Of a stretch of DNA of 64,000 nt, positions 8,164 through 17,552 are shown piece by piece. The first letter of the stretch is position 1; each line of letters starts with the position of its first letter. A program made the translations under genes and the position numbers. The notes below the pieces were generated by a model. The model searched no databases. It saw only the letters and a list, made by a program, of their open reading frames with translations, and was not told the origin of the DNA. This DNA comes from Nostoc sp. CHAB 5844 (GTDB taxonomy: Bacteria; Cyanobacteriota; Cyanobacteriia; Cyanobacteriales; Nostocaceae), in contig NZ_JAIVFW010000023.1 of assembly GCF_020829595.1 (NCBI RefSeq), positions 33,007 to 97,006 of the forward strand, written 5' to 3'.

Positions 8164-9288
8164 ATGAAAATTGCTTTAGTCCATGATTATTTAACTCAGC
8201 GTGGAGGGGCAGAGCGCGTATTTGAATTACTATGTAAGCGCTACCCTAAAGCAGATGTTTTTACTTCTTTATATGACCCACAAAAAACTATTGATCTGAG
8301 TGAGCGGATAGTCAATACAACTTTTTTACAAAAAATTCCGGGTGCAGCCAAATATTTTAGAATGATGGCACCCTTTTACTTCCCTGCCTTTCGGGCTTTG
8401 GATTTACAAGATTACGATTTAATTATTAGCAGTAGCACTAGCTTTGCCAAAGCTGTACGCAAACGTCCTGATGCTCACCATGTTTGTTTTTGTCATAATG
8501 TCACCCGTTTCTTGTGGGATACAGAAACATATTTGCGAGAGTATGGAGATTATAGATATTTTGCACCATTAATTGAACAAATTTTCCAATTAATGCGGAA
8601 GGTAGACCTAAAATATGCTCAGGAACCTGACCTTTATATTGCTAATTCCAGCGTTGTAGCTAAAAGAATTCAACAGATTTATGGCAAACCAGCAATTGTA
8701 GTTAACTATCCAATTGATACCAGTAACTTTGTTTATTCAGATACCAAAGAAGATTATTATTTAGCATCTGCACGGATGATCAGTTACAAGCGGCTAGATA
8801 TAATCGTCGAAGCTTTTAATTGGTTGGGGTGGCGGTTATTAATCTCAGGTGATGGCCCGGAACAAGCACGTCTAAAAGCCAAGGCATTAAATAATATCGA
8901 ATTTTTAGGACACGTCAGCGATCGCCAACGTAAAGATTTATTTTCTAAAGCTAAATCTGTGATAGTTGCAGCCTTAGAAGACTATGGGTTAGTTCCTGTA
9001 GAAGCCAATGCCAGTGGTACACCAGTGATTGCCTATGGTGCTGGTGGCGTGTTAGATACCCAAATCCACGGCACAACTGGAGTATTTTTTAGCAGGCAAA
9101 CACCAGACTCTTTACAAGCTGCATTATTAGAGTCCGGACGCATCACTTGGAATTATGAAAATATTCGTAATCATGCAGTGAACAATTTTTCAGAACCAGT
9201 ATTTTTCAGGAAGGTTGAGCAACTTATTGATCAAACTTGTATAAAGAAGAATTCAGAAGTCAGAATTCAGAATCTAGAAGCAAATTAG
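8164..9288 (+). CDS. Family 4 glycosyltransferase
   Basis: This GT-B retaining enzyme starts with MKIALVHDYLTQRGGAERV, the acceptor-side glycine loop. In its C-terminal half, EDYGLVPVEANASGTPVIAYGAGG contains the EX7E-type motif that binds the nucleotide sugar. Residues about 195-300 form the donor domain. In the Anabaena HEP island a glycosyltransferase (alr2832, from memory) sits at this point before the Wzc-like gene. The last 15 or so residues (IKKNSEVRIQNLEAN) are coded by a dispersed AGAATTCAG repeat also found outside genes at 3702 and 22467, so the natural C-terminus was probably replaced or extended. Confidence 0.87.
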   Translation: MKIALVHDYLTQRGGAERVFELLCKRYPKADVFTSLYDPQKTIDLSERIVNTTFLQKIPGAAKYFRMMAPFYFPAFRALDLQDYDLIISSSTSFAKAVRKRPDAHHVCFCHNVTRFLWDTETYLREYGDYRYFAPLIEQIFQLMRKVDLKYAQEPDLYIANSSVVAKRIQQIYGKPAIVVNYPIDTSNFVYSDTKEDYYLASARMISYKRLDIIVEAFNWLGWRLLISGDGPEQARLKAKALNNIEFLGHVSDRQRKDLFSKAKSVIVAALEDYGLVPVEANASGTPVIAYGAGGVLDTQIHGTTGVFFSRQTPDSLQAALLESGRITWNYENIRNHAVNNFSEPVFFRKVEQLIDQTCIKKNSEVRIQNLEAN

Positions 9289-9462
9289 CGGAGGATTCAC
9301 ACCCGCCGCTAATTCAAAACCTACAAATTTTCAATTTAAAGGAGGTTTTAAACCTGTTTATTCATCCACAGCTTCGCACAGAATTGATACTGAATTCTAT
9401 TCTAATTATTCATCTGGCTTGTTAGTTGTTCGTGTAGCGTCTCGCAGACAAGGATAATAAAA

Positions 9463-11691
9463 GTGGTTCAGACTAGTCTTAATCCCAGTGTAAATACAAT
9501 TACTGACACAGAACAGGGTTATGGACAACTATTAGCAGTTTTTATTCGTAGGTTTCCTTGGTTTGTTGCTGTATTTGTGACTTCAATTGCTATGGCAGCA
9601 ATTATGACTGCTAAGACAAAACCTACTTACAAAAGCACTATGCAACTGTTAGTAGAACCTAACTATCAAGGTAAAAAAGAAACAGGTGGAGTAGAAAATC
9701 AGTTCACTGAACCAAATGTTGAAATAGACACAGCCACCCAGCTAAATCTCATGCAGAGTTCGGGGTTAATTCAAAAAGCAGTTGATAAACTTCGTGGAGA
9801 ATATCCAGATATCGGTGTAGGTGATATTAAAGGTGCTTTGGCATTAAACCAATTAAGAAGCAAAGAAGATAATGTCGCCACAAAAATTTTCCAAGTAGAC
9901 TACACCGATAGAGACCCAAACAAGACACAAAAAGTTCTGACGGCTATTCGGGAAGTTTATGTAGAATACAACAAACAACAACAAGATGCCCGTCTGCAAA
10001 AAGGTCTGCAAATCATCCGCGAACAGTTAAGCAAAGCTAGTGAAGAGGTGAATGCAGCTGAGTCAAACTTGCAAAGATTTCGCCGCAACCAAAATTTAAT
10101 CGATCCGGTGGCTCAAGCTAAAGCGCTGGAAGACGCTTTGAATCTTGTTCAACAAGAACGACGCACAACTCGCGCTCAATATCAAGAGGCAGTAGCACGG
10201 CAAAAATCTTTAGAAGAACAACTTAACCGTTCTCCTCAAAATGCGTTAGTTGCTTCGCGTTTGAGTCAGTCTACTCGCTACCAAGGCTTACTCAACGAAA
10301 TCCAAAAAACAGAACTAGCACTGGCTCAAGAACGCTTGCGCTTCACAGACGAAACTCCCAATGTCCAAAAATTGCAAGAACAACTTAGTAGTCAAAAAGC
10401 ATTATTAGAACAAGAAGTAGGCAGGACTTTAGGCACAAAGTCGTCTGGGGTAGTTGGTTCTAGAGATGCGCTTTTACAACAAGGACAGTTTGGCCAAATT
10501 GATTTAACTCTTGCAAGTGAACTAGTAGAAACTCAAACAACCATAGTTGCACTAAGCGCTCGCGATCAAACTTTGGCACAAAAAGAAACCCAACTACGTT
10601 TTGAAATTAAACGCTTCCCACCTTTGTTAGCTTATTACAATCGCATCCAACCACAGCTAGAATTTAGTCGGGAAAGATTAGAACAGCTGTTAAGAGCAGA
10701 ACAACAATTACGTCAAGAACTAGCTAAAGGTGGATTTAATTGGGAAGTTGTGGAAGAACCTCACGAAGGGATACAGTTAGGCCCGAATCTTCAGCAAAAT
10801 CTCTTGTTAGGAGCCGTTGTTGGGTTAATGTTGGGAGGTATTGCTGCTTTCTTACGAGAAGCATCCGATGATGCTGTACATACAACCGCTGAGTTAGAGA
10901 AGCAAGTAGCTCTACCTTTGTTAGGAACAACGCCCAAACTACCACCTGCTAGAGCCAGAGATTCAATTATCAAGTTGCCTTTTGGTAAGCCTGAAACACC
11001 TGCTCCTTGGACAATTCAGGTGTTACAGTCGCCACCACGCTGGGAATCGTTGGATTTAATTTACAAAAATATTGAACTTCTCAATACCGTATCTAGTTTG
11101 AAGTCTTTGATGATTACTTCGGCTTTACCTGATGAAGCTAAATCAGGTATGGCTTTAGGTTTGGCAATGAGTGCGGCTCGGTTACACAAACGAGTACTAC
11201 TGATTGATGCTAACTTACGCGATCCTAGTTTGCACGAACAGCTAAATCTGCCTAATGAACAAGGACTATCAACTTTACTAAGTAGCGAAGTTACTTTACC
11301 CAATCAGATTGGGATTCAATCTTTAGGTTCAGCCTACATTGATATTTTGACGGCTGGGCCTAAACCTACCGATCCTGCTCATCTGTTAAGTTCTCCACGG
11401 ATGATGCAACTGATGAGAACCTTTGAAGATAACTATGATTTGGTACTGATAGACGCTCCCCCAGTGCTAGGATTGGTAGATGCTATGTTAACAGCATCAT
11501 CTTGCCGGAGTGTGGTGTTGGTAGCCAGTATGGGTATTGTGACTCGCAACCAACTTGCTCAAGCTACAGGTATGTTGAGTAAGTTAAATTTAATTGGGGT
11601 TGTCGCTAATGGCGTTTCTAGCTCTGACAGTGGTTTTGTACAGTATCCCAAGGAATATCGTCTGGCTTTGAAACAAGCGGTAGAAAAATAG
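9463..11691 (+). CDS. Wzc-like polysaccharide co-polymerase with BY-kinase-type ATPase domain
   Basis: An N-terminal Wzz domain has its first membrane helix at about residues 33-50. A long periplasmic coiled-coil region (about 170-430, rich in Gln, Glu and Leu) follows, then a second helix near 443-462. The cytoplasmic ATPase domain has Walker A' (VLLIDANLRDP, Asp582) and Walker B (YDLVLIDAPP, Asp664). Its P-loop is degenerate: SALPDEAKSG at 553-562 keeps Lys560 but lacks the usual GEGKST glycines and threonine. Only two tyrosines stand near the C-terminus. It should control chain length and export; kinase activity is doubtful. Start GTG, with AAGGAT eight bases upstream. Confidence 0.88.
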   Translation: MVQTSLNPSVNTITDTEQGYGQLLAVFIRRFPWFVAVFVTSIAMAAIMTAKTKPTYKSTMQLLVEPNYQGKKETGGVENQFTEPNVEIDTATQLNLMQSSGLIQKAVDKLRGEYPDIGVGDIKGALALNQLRSKEDNVATKIFQVDYTDRDPNKTQKVLTAIREVYVEYNKQQQDARLQKGLQIIREQLSKASEEVNAAESNLQRFRRNQNLIDPVAQAKALEDALNLVQQERRTTRAQYQEAVARQKSLEEQLNRSPQNALVASRLSQSTRYQGLLNEIQKTELALAQERLRFTDETPNVQKLQEQLSSQKALLEQEVGRTLGTKSSGVVGSRDALLQQGQFGQIDLTLASELVETQTTIVALSARDQTLAQKETQLRFEIKRFPPLLAYYNRIQPQLEFSRERLEQLLRAEQQLRQELAKGGFNWEVVEEPHEGIQLGPNLQQNLLLGAVVGLMLGGIAAFLREASDDAVHTTAELEKQVALPLLGTTPKLPPARARDSIIKLPFGKPETPAPWTIQVLQSPPRWESLDLIYKNIELLNTVSSLKSLMITSALPDEAKSGMALGLAMSAARLHKRVLLIDANLRDPSLHEQLNLPNEQGLSTLLSSEVTLPNQIGIQSLGSAYIDILTAGPKPTDPAHLLSSPRMMQLMRTFEDNYDLVLIDAPPVLGLVDAMLTASSCRSVVLVASMGIVTRNQLAQATGMLSKLNLIGVVANGVSSSDSGFVQYPKEYRLALKQAVEK

Positions 11692-11710
11692 TAGAAAAGT
11701 TACATTCTAG

Positions 11711-11757
11711 ATATGTGCGATCGCTCTTTTGGCGGATGCGATCGCACATATTTTTTT
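11711..11757 (+). terminator. Rho-independent terminator built on HIP1 sites
   Basis: Perfect 14-bp arms ATATGTGCGATCGC (11711-11724) and complement (11738-11751) are followed by a run of seven T. It lies 20 bp after the Wzc-like stop codon and should close the upstream transcript. Confidence 0.85.
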
Positions 11758-12400
11758 GAATATTTCTGCTCAAAGTTTTTTTGATTTTAAATGTCTTTAT
11801 TAAACATTTTTAGCGTCAAAATTAAATCACTTTTAATAGGTAAAATTTAAGTATATTTATATCAACTTTATAATTATGATGATAAAGTCTGACTAATTTA
11901 AAGACTAAATAAAGAATCGAATTCAGCATATAGTCATTTCTACAGAGTCTTATATCCTAGAGATCAAAGCCCCTTCCAAGCAGCTAAAAGACAACAGTGG
12001 ACTAGTTTTCTTCGATTGAATGACTCAATAATCTAGGTAGACAAAATTCAACAAAGTTATCAAGTATGAGGTAAAAGAGTAAGCGGATGATCTGCCTCTA
12101 CATCTACCCAATATCTCTTCAACTCAGAAAACAGCGAGTTTACCTGCAAGAATTTCCCCCAATTATTGATTGCTATCTACCTAGTTATTATCTTTGTAGT
12201 TTCTACATCTTTACAGCAGCAAAATTCTGCAAGATAAATACTTGCTTTCTAAAGCAAGTTAAACAAACATATTTTTTAACTCAGTCATCTACTAATTTTT
12301 AGAGCAATACAGCAATACAGATGTATTCAGATAGGTTAGGAGATTTTGAAAACATGAATGCTAGGAATAATAATTTTCTTCCTGCTCCTGCCTGGTCACT
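11758..12400. other. AT-rich upstream region of the hepC-like gene, no gene seen
   Basis: About 640 bp between a strong terminator and a MITE. Short open frames exist (for example 12087-12302), but their composition is unlike a protein and no ribosome-binding site is clear. As this is the leader of the hepC-like gene, developmental control sites may lie here; none was identified by eye. Confidence 0.5.
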
Positions 12401-12546
12401 CTGACTTTTCACGGGATCTGGAAAACCTCTCTCTAAATCTCTCTCCTTGTAGGAGAGAGACTTTGAATCTTCCCCCTTCCCGCGTCGGGAAGGGGGCTAG
12501 GGGGTTAGGTTTTTCGTCGGCTTTTCCACATGACGTGAAAAGTCAG
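12401..12546. mobile_element. 146-bp MITE with 10-bp target duplication
   Basis: The element has perfect 13-bp terminal inverted repeats (CTGACTTTTCACG at 12401-12413 and complement at 12534-12546), extending imperfectly to about 27 bp. It is flanked on both sides by the identical 10-mer CCTGGTCACT (12391-12400 and 12547-12556), as expected of a transposition target duplication. Inside are two hairpins, 12438-12460 (TCTCTCTCC arms) and 12472-12496 (CCCCCTTCCCG arms). It has no transposase. It was inserted next to an older dispersed repeat (ACTGAGCGCAGTCGAAGT at 12554). A 10-bp duplication fits an IS4-like donor, but this is inference. Confidence 0.85.
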
Positions 12547-12618
12547 CCTGGTCACTGAGCGCAGTCGAAGTATGCCTTCTGCCTCCTGCTATACAAGATT
12601 CAGATCAAAGTCTTTGGC

Positions 12619-13479
12619 ATGAATCGCCTTCGAGATCAGCAACTTACTATCGTACTAATCCAAAGACACATGACTAGCTCATTAGTTCGTACTCTACAGA
12701 CTTCTTATAGTGTAACTTCGCAAAATCAAAGCGATTGGCAACAAGAAGCAGAGCTTCTACGCGCCTCATACTGCACACTACAATGGCGGCGGGGTCAGTT
12801 GTTAGTAAAATCTCCCGGTAAACTGAAACAGCCATATTTACCAGCTTTAGAAAACCAGCAATTATTAGTAAATTGCTTAAAACATTCACCAGTGAATTTG
12901 GTAAGTGTAGACCCTAAAATTGGTGAAACTTGGGTAAAGTTTTGGGCTGATGCTTGCGAACAAGCTCATAAACCTATGTTTCTTTACGGATGTTCGGAAA
13001 ATTTGCTGTTTAAACAAAATAGCCAACCTTGGGGATGGTTACTACGACTCATTGATTGGATTGCGGCTTTAGTAATGCTGCTATTAGCAAGTCCAGTTAT
13101 GCTGGTACTTATTTTCTTAATGCAGATTTACTCACCAGGGTCACTGTTTACTCGTGAGTGGCATATTGGAGAACGCGGTAAACTATTTCGGTTGATCAAG
13201 TTTCGGACAACTCCAGCAAATAAAAAAACACCAGGAGATAACACAGACAACTTCAACACCACATCACTAGAAAAGTGGATGCGTAAATATAGCCTGGAAA
13301 ATTTGCCACAATTGTTCAACGTCTTGCAAGGAGAAATGACTTTAATAAGTCGTAATTTTCCTACTCTCTCAGACGCAGTGCGCCTTAGTTTTGAAAGTCA
13401 ACGACAGCAATTGAATGCAATACCAGAAAATATAAATTCATGGCAGATAGAAGCTGAGTTTAAACCAGCCAGATTGTAA
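12619..13479 (+). CDS. hepC: HepC-like bacterial sugar transferase (phosphoglycosyl-transferase fold) with altered catalytic site
   Basis: After a unique N-terminal 135 residues comes a membrane helix (about 147-170), then PGSLFTREWHIGERGKLFRLIKFRT and SLENLPQLFNVLQGEMTLI, the core of the WcaJ/PglC phosphoglycosyl-transferase family. The family normally uses an Asp-Glu pair in SLDELPQ to attack the sugar nucleotide and ends this block with GPRP. Here the pair is Glu227-Asn228 and the end is SRNFP. The protein may thus be inactive, regulatory or mechanistically different. The name rests on its place after a Wzc-like gene and near a HepA-like exporter, as recalled for alr2834-alr2835 of Anabaena. 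Confidence 0.72.
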   Translation: MNRLRDQQLTIVLIQRHMTSSLVRTLQTSYSVTSQNQSDWQQEAELLRASYCTLQWRRGQLLVKSPGKLKQPYLPALENQQLLVNCLKHSPVNLVSVDPKIGETWVKFWADACEQAHKPMFLYGCSENLLFKQNSQPWGWLLRLIDWIAALVMLLLASPVMLVLIFLMQIYSPGSLFTREWHIGERGKLFRLIKFRTTPANKKTPGDNTDNFNTTSLEKWMRKYSLENLPQLFNVLQGEMTLISRNFPTLSDAVRLSFESQRQQLNAIPENINSWQIEAEFKPARL

Positions 13480-13534
13480 GAAAATCATATCTGTTTGATT
13501 GCTTGAGGATGTTTATCTCATCCGATAAACGACT

Positions 13535-13561
13535 AACACCAAAGCCTAAAACTTTGGTGTT
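13535..13561 (+). terminator. Short hairpin after the hepC-like gene
   Basis: Perfect 10-bp arms AACACCAAAG and CTTTGGTGTT flank a 7-base loop. Only a weak T content follows, so it may attenuate rather than end transcription towards the next gene. Confidence 0.45.
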
Positions 13562-13600
13562 TAAAACTATAAATCTCATCCCTAGCTAAAAAGTAAAATC

Positions 13601-14545
13601 ATGCATACAGCAATTTGTACAGTATTTGAAAAAGATTACCACTATGGTGTAGGAGCTTTAGTCAATTCCTTATATCACCACGGCTTTCGAGGCATAATTT
13701 GGGCAGGGTATCGTGGCAATATACCACCTTGGGTTACATCTTTCAAACAAGGAGATGGTTATCAAGAATTTTACGTAGCTGAAGGCTGTGCAATTCGATT
13801 TGTACAGTTAGCTACTCCAAAGCATTTTGGCTTTTATAAACCTGATTTTATGCTCCAATTATGGGAAAAATATTGCCCAGACGTTGAAGCTTTATTTTAT
13901 TTTGATCCTGATATTGTCAATAAATGTAAATGGGATTTCTATGAAAAGTGGGTCAGTCGTGGAATCGCTCTTTGTGGTGACTCATGGTATCTTGTACCTG
14001 CCAATCATCCCAGACGATTAGCATGGTTAGAATTTGCTCAAAGTCATGGTTTTCTTTGCCAAAGACAGTTAGATTATCACTACAATAGTGGCTTCATTGG
14101 TGTCCATAAAAGCTGTAAGTCCATCATTCAAATTTGGCAGAAACTTGAAGAATTAGGTGAGATGACAGGACACTCAAATTTACAAGATTTATATTCCGAT
14201 AACGCTTTTCACGAATACCCATATCTTTATGGCGATCAAACTTACCTCAACTTGACACTGATGCTGACAACTCATCCCTTAAGTACAGTCGGCCCTGACG
14301 GGATGGATTTTATTCCAGGCGGTACAATTATGTCTCACGCAATTGTACCAAATATTAAACCTTGGCGAAAGCAACTAATTATGAGTGCGCTAGAAGGTAG
14401 TTCTCCAACTATGACTGATAGATTGTATTGGCGACACACTCAAACCCCAATTCAAATGTATTCAACTGCAAAATTCTTATGGCAGCAATTTGAACTGCGT
14501 TGTAGTGCTGCTATTGGTCGCTTTATTCGTCGCGCTGCAATTTGA
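13601..14545 (+). CDS. Glycosyltransferase with DXD-type motif (GT-A, GT8-like)
   Basis: The opening MHTAICTVFEKDYHYGVGALVNSLYHHGF is the N-terminal strand-helix of nucleotide-diphospho-sugar transferases. YFDPDIV near residue 105 supplies the DXD metal site. HYNSGFIGVHK and YGDQTYLN are the later acceptor and donor motifs seen in GT8-type enzymes. No membrane segment is evident. It sits between the hepC-like and hepA-like genes; my memory of Anabaena has these two adjacent, so this gene may be an insertion specific to this lineage. Confidence 0.75.
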   Translation: MHTAICTVFEKDYHYGVGALVNSLYHHGFRGIIWAGYRGNIPPWVTSFKQGDGYQEFYVAEGCAIRFVQLATPKHFGFYKPDFMLQLWEKYCPDVEALFYFDPDIVNKCKWDFYEKWVSRGIALCGDSWYLVPANHPRRLAWLEFAQSHGFLCQRQLDYHYNSGFIGVHKSCKSIIQIWQKLEELGEMTGHSNLQDLYSDNAFHEYPYLYGDQTYLNLTLMLTTHPLSTVGPDGMDFIPGGTIMSHAIVPNIKPWRKQLIMSALEGSSPTMTDRLYWRHTQTPIQMYSTAKFLWQQFELRCSAAIGRFIRRAAI

Positions 14546-14600
14546 GTTTGTTCGAGAGAATTTGTCGTTACTAGTTGTCAACAATATTGCTAAATCAATT

Positions 14601-16439
14601 ATGTATTTGAAAATCCATCCGACAATTTTTAAATTATTAAAAAATTCAAGTTTTTGGCAAAATAACTATTTGATATTACAAGAATTTAAACATTTTTATC
14701 CAATAGCAATTTCAGCTGTAGTTTTATCGTTGTGTTCGGCAACTTTTGAAGGTTTTGGTTTAGGCTTTTTATTAGTTTTTTTACAAAGTTTAACCAATCC
14801 AAATGCTGAACCTGTCAAAACAGGCATAGAATGGTTTGATATTGCTATTTTAGGAATTAATGCTTCAGCTATTGAACGATTATATCGCGTATCTACTTTA
14901 ATTGTACTCATCACCTGTATTCGTGCATCATTTAACTATCTGGGACAGATTTGTATCCAGTTTAGTGAAATCCATTTAATAGATAATCTTCGTCAAAGAA
15001 TTTTTGATCAATTACAGGCTCAAAGTCTAAGATTTTTTCATGAAAAAGGTTCGGGCGAACTGATTAATAGCCTGACTAATGAAATGGAGAGAATTAGACA
15101 AATTTTTGGGGGCGGAGCATTTTTAATAACTAGAAGCTTAACCCTCATAGTTTATTCTGTCTCACTGTTTTTCTTGTCGTGGCAGCTTTCACTAATTTCT
15201 GTTTTACTGTTTAGTCTTTTGGCTGTAGGCTTATCTACACTAAACAAACACATTAGAGAACGTAGTTTTGCAATTACTAGAGCTAACGATAATTTTACTG
15301 CCAGAGCGCTAGAATTTATCGAAGGTATCCGCACAGTTCATGCATTTTCTATGCAAGAGTTTGAACGTCAGAGATATTACAAAGCTAGTAAAAATATAGT
15401 CAATTCTTGGAAAAGAGTTTATCAGTTATCACTATTAGTTAAACCTTTAGCTGAGAGTCTATCTACGATAATTCTCATCGCTATGATTATAGTTGCATTG
15501 TCAACAGGCATAATGAAGATTGCTTCTTTATTAACATTCTTTTTTGTACTGTTTCGTCTAGTGCCGATGACTCAAGATTTAAATGGAGTTATTGCTTATC
15601 TTAGTACTCAAACTGGCGCAGTAGAGAATATCAAGCAGCTTTTAAAAAAGGATGATAAGATTTATTTCCATAATGGTGATATTAAATTTCGTGAATTGCA
15701 GCGAGCTATCGATATAGTTTCTGTAGATTTTGGTTATGAACCTAATAAGTTAGTCGTCAATAATATTACCTTTACCTTAGAAAAAGGCAAGATGGTAGCC
15801 TTAGTTGGAGAATCTGGTGGCGGTAAAAGCACAATTGCTGATTTAATTGCTAGGTTTTACGATCCTGTAGAAGGAAGAATCCTGATAGATGGAGTTGATT
15901 TACGAAGGCTAGAAATTGACTCCTTGCGTCGTAAAATGGCGATTGTCAGCCAGAAAACATTTATTTTCAACACTTCTATTCGGAATAACATTGCTTACGG
16001 TACGCTAGAAGCAACTGACCAAGAAATTAAAGAAGCAGCCCGCCTAGCTAATGCTCTAGAATTTATCGAAAAATTGCCACAGGGTTTTGATACTATCTTG
16101 GGTACTGATGGAATTCAACTATCTGGTGGACAACAACAACGAATTGCGATCGCTCGTGCATTGGTACGTAATCCTGAAATTTTGATTTTAGACGAACCAA
16201 CAAGTGCTTTAGATTCGATCACAGAACAGGTAATCCAAGAATTGTTAGAAAAATTTATTGTTGATCGCACAGTGATTGTGATTGCACATCGTCTTTCGAC
16301 AATTTCTAAAGCAGATAAAATTGTAGTGCTAGAACAAGGACGAATTGTTGAACAGGGAACTTATAAAGACTTGTTAGAAAGACAAGGTAAGTTCTGGAAA
16401 TATTATCAAATGCAAAATGAAATGGGAAAAGCCGGATAG
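14601..16439 (+). CDS. hepA: HepA-like ABC exporter (fused membrane and ATPase domains)
   Basis: The first 340 residues form a six-helix type 1 exporter domain. The ATPase domain is complete: Walker A GESGGGKST (403-411), signature LSGGQQQR from Leu507, Walker B ILILDEP with Asp531-Glu532, and switch His563 in IAHRLS. The ATG at 14601 was preferred; frames starting earlier (14490) would overlap the preceding gene by 56 bp and add a low-complexity leader. The N-terminal segment (LLKNSSFWQNNYLILQEFK) and family position resemble HepA, needed to lay down heterocyst envelope polysaccharide. It would flip lipid-linked saccharide across the inner membrane using ATP. Confidence 0.82.
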   Translation: MYLKIHPTIFKLLKNSSFWQNNYLILQEFKHFYPIAISAVVLSLCSATFEGFGLGFLLVFLQSLTNPNAEPVKTGIEWFDIAILGINASAIERLYRVSTLIVLITCIRASFNYLGQICIQFSEIHLIDNLRQRIFDQLQAQSLRFFHEKGSGELINSLTNEMERIRQIFGGGAFLITRSLTLIVYSVSLFFLSWQLSLISVLLFSLLAVGLSTLNKHIRERSFAITRANDNFTARALEFIEGIRTVHAFSMQEFERQRYYKASKNIVNSWKRVYQLSLLVKPLAESLSTIILIAMIIVALSTGIMKIASLLTFFFVLFRLVPMTQDLNGVIAYLSTQTGAVENIKQLLKKDDKIYFHNGDIKFRELQRAIDIVSVDFGYEPNKLVVNNITFTLEKGKMVALVGESGGGKSTIADLIARFYDPVEGRILIDGVDLRRLEIDSLRRKMAIVSQKTFIFNTSIRNNIAYGTLEATDQEIKEAARLANALEFIEKLPQGFDTILGTDGIQLSGGQQQRIAIARALVRNPEILILDEPTSALDSITEQVIQELLEKFIVDRTVIVIAHRLSTISKADKIVVLEQGRIVEQGTYKDLLERQGKFWKYYQMQNEMGKAG

Positions 16440-16559
16440 TTAATTATTAGCGTTTCCTAATCTGCTGAGGTACATTTTGTTAAAGTCAGAGACTAGGTAG
16501 GTTATACCTCATGTGATTGGGAACATTCTTCCAAAAAGCAAAAATATTGCGGAAAACGT

Positions 16560-17552
16560 ATGATTAACAATCATAAATTCATCGAACCACTGGTTAGTGT
16601 GGTTATTCCTACTTATAATCGACCAAAGTATTTGAAGCAAGCGATCGCCAGCGCAATTAACCAAACTTATCAAAATATTGAAATTATTGTTTCCGATAAT
16701 TGTAGTGACGAAAATCTCCAACCAATTATCGAATATTTTCAAGATTCACGTATTCGATTTTGGCGACAACCAGAAAATATTGGAATGTTGTCTAATCAAA
16801 TGCATGCCTTTAAAATGACACGTGGCAAATATGTTGCCAGCCTCCATGATGATGATATGTGGAATGAGGATTTTTTAGCCAAACTCGTCCCACCTTTAGA
16901 AGCCAATCCCAATTTAATTTTGGCTTTTTCTGACCAATATATTATTGATGGTGATGGCAACATTAATGAGCTTGGTACTGAAGAAAATACACAAGGTTTT
17001 AAGCGAAATATCTTAGCGCCTGGTATTCATAAATCTTTTACCAAAATCGGTTTAGTTGATAAAAGTATTGCAACTGCTGCATCTTGTTTAATTCGCAATG
17101 GTGTAATTAATTGGATTAGCATTCCGCAAGAAGTCGGCGGTATGTGGGATTTATATTTAACCTATCTCTGCTGCATTTCTGGTTATGGTGCTTATTATGA
17201 ACCTACGAGATTGACTTACTATCGCGCCCATGAACAAACTGATACCATGCTCAGTGGAAGTAGAGATGCTCAAGCAAAAATTCGCAAAGCACAAAGCGAA
17301 ATATTTTGCTACAAAATCTTCATGGAAGATAGCCGACTGCAAGAACTCCATGAGTATTTTAAAGCCAAATGGTTAGAAGCTCATACAACTTTAGGAATTG
17401 GTTTACTGCGGAATAAACAAATAACAGCAGCCCGTCCTTATTTATGGCAAGCACTCAGAAAACAAAAATTGAATTTCAGAACTTTAATAGCGCTGACACT
17501 CAGTTTTACTCCGCCACCATTAGCTAATCAATTGCTGGGAGTATCAAAATAA
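16560..17552 (+). CDS. Family 2 glycosyltransferase
   Basis: SVVIPTYNRPKYLKQAI opens a GT-A fold, SDNCSDEN gives the first conserved acidic site and SLHDDDMW (about residue 95-102) the DXD site. GMWDLYLTYL near 200 fits the acceptor-loop ED/WD motif. Its stop codon is directly followed by the ATG of the next gene with no spacing, indicating translational coupling. Donor sugar unknown. Confidence 0.87.
   Translation: MINNHKFIEPLVSVVIPTYNRPKYLKQAIASAINQTYQNIEIIVSDNCSDENLQPIIEYFQDSRIRFWRQPENIGMLSNQMHAFKMTRGKYVASLHDDDMWNEDFLAKLVPPLEANPNLILAFSDQYIIDGDGNINELGTEENTQGFKRNILAPGIHKSFTKIGLVDKSIATAASCLIRNGVINWISIPQEVGGMWDLYLTYLCCISGYGAYYEPTRLTYYRAHEQTDTMLSGSRDAQAKIRKAQSEIFCYKIFMEDSRLQELHEYFKAKWLEAHTTLGIGLLRNKQITAARPYLWQALRKQKLNFRTLIALTLSFTPPPLANQLLGVSK

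Noticed and set aside
12087..12302. 71-codon frame upstream of the MITE
   Set aside because: Composition is unlike a protein, no ribosome-binding site, and it sits in an AT-rich leader.
12358..12558. 66-codon frame over the MITE
   Set aside because: It consists of MITE and dispersed repeat sequence.
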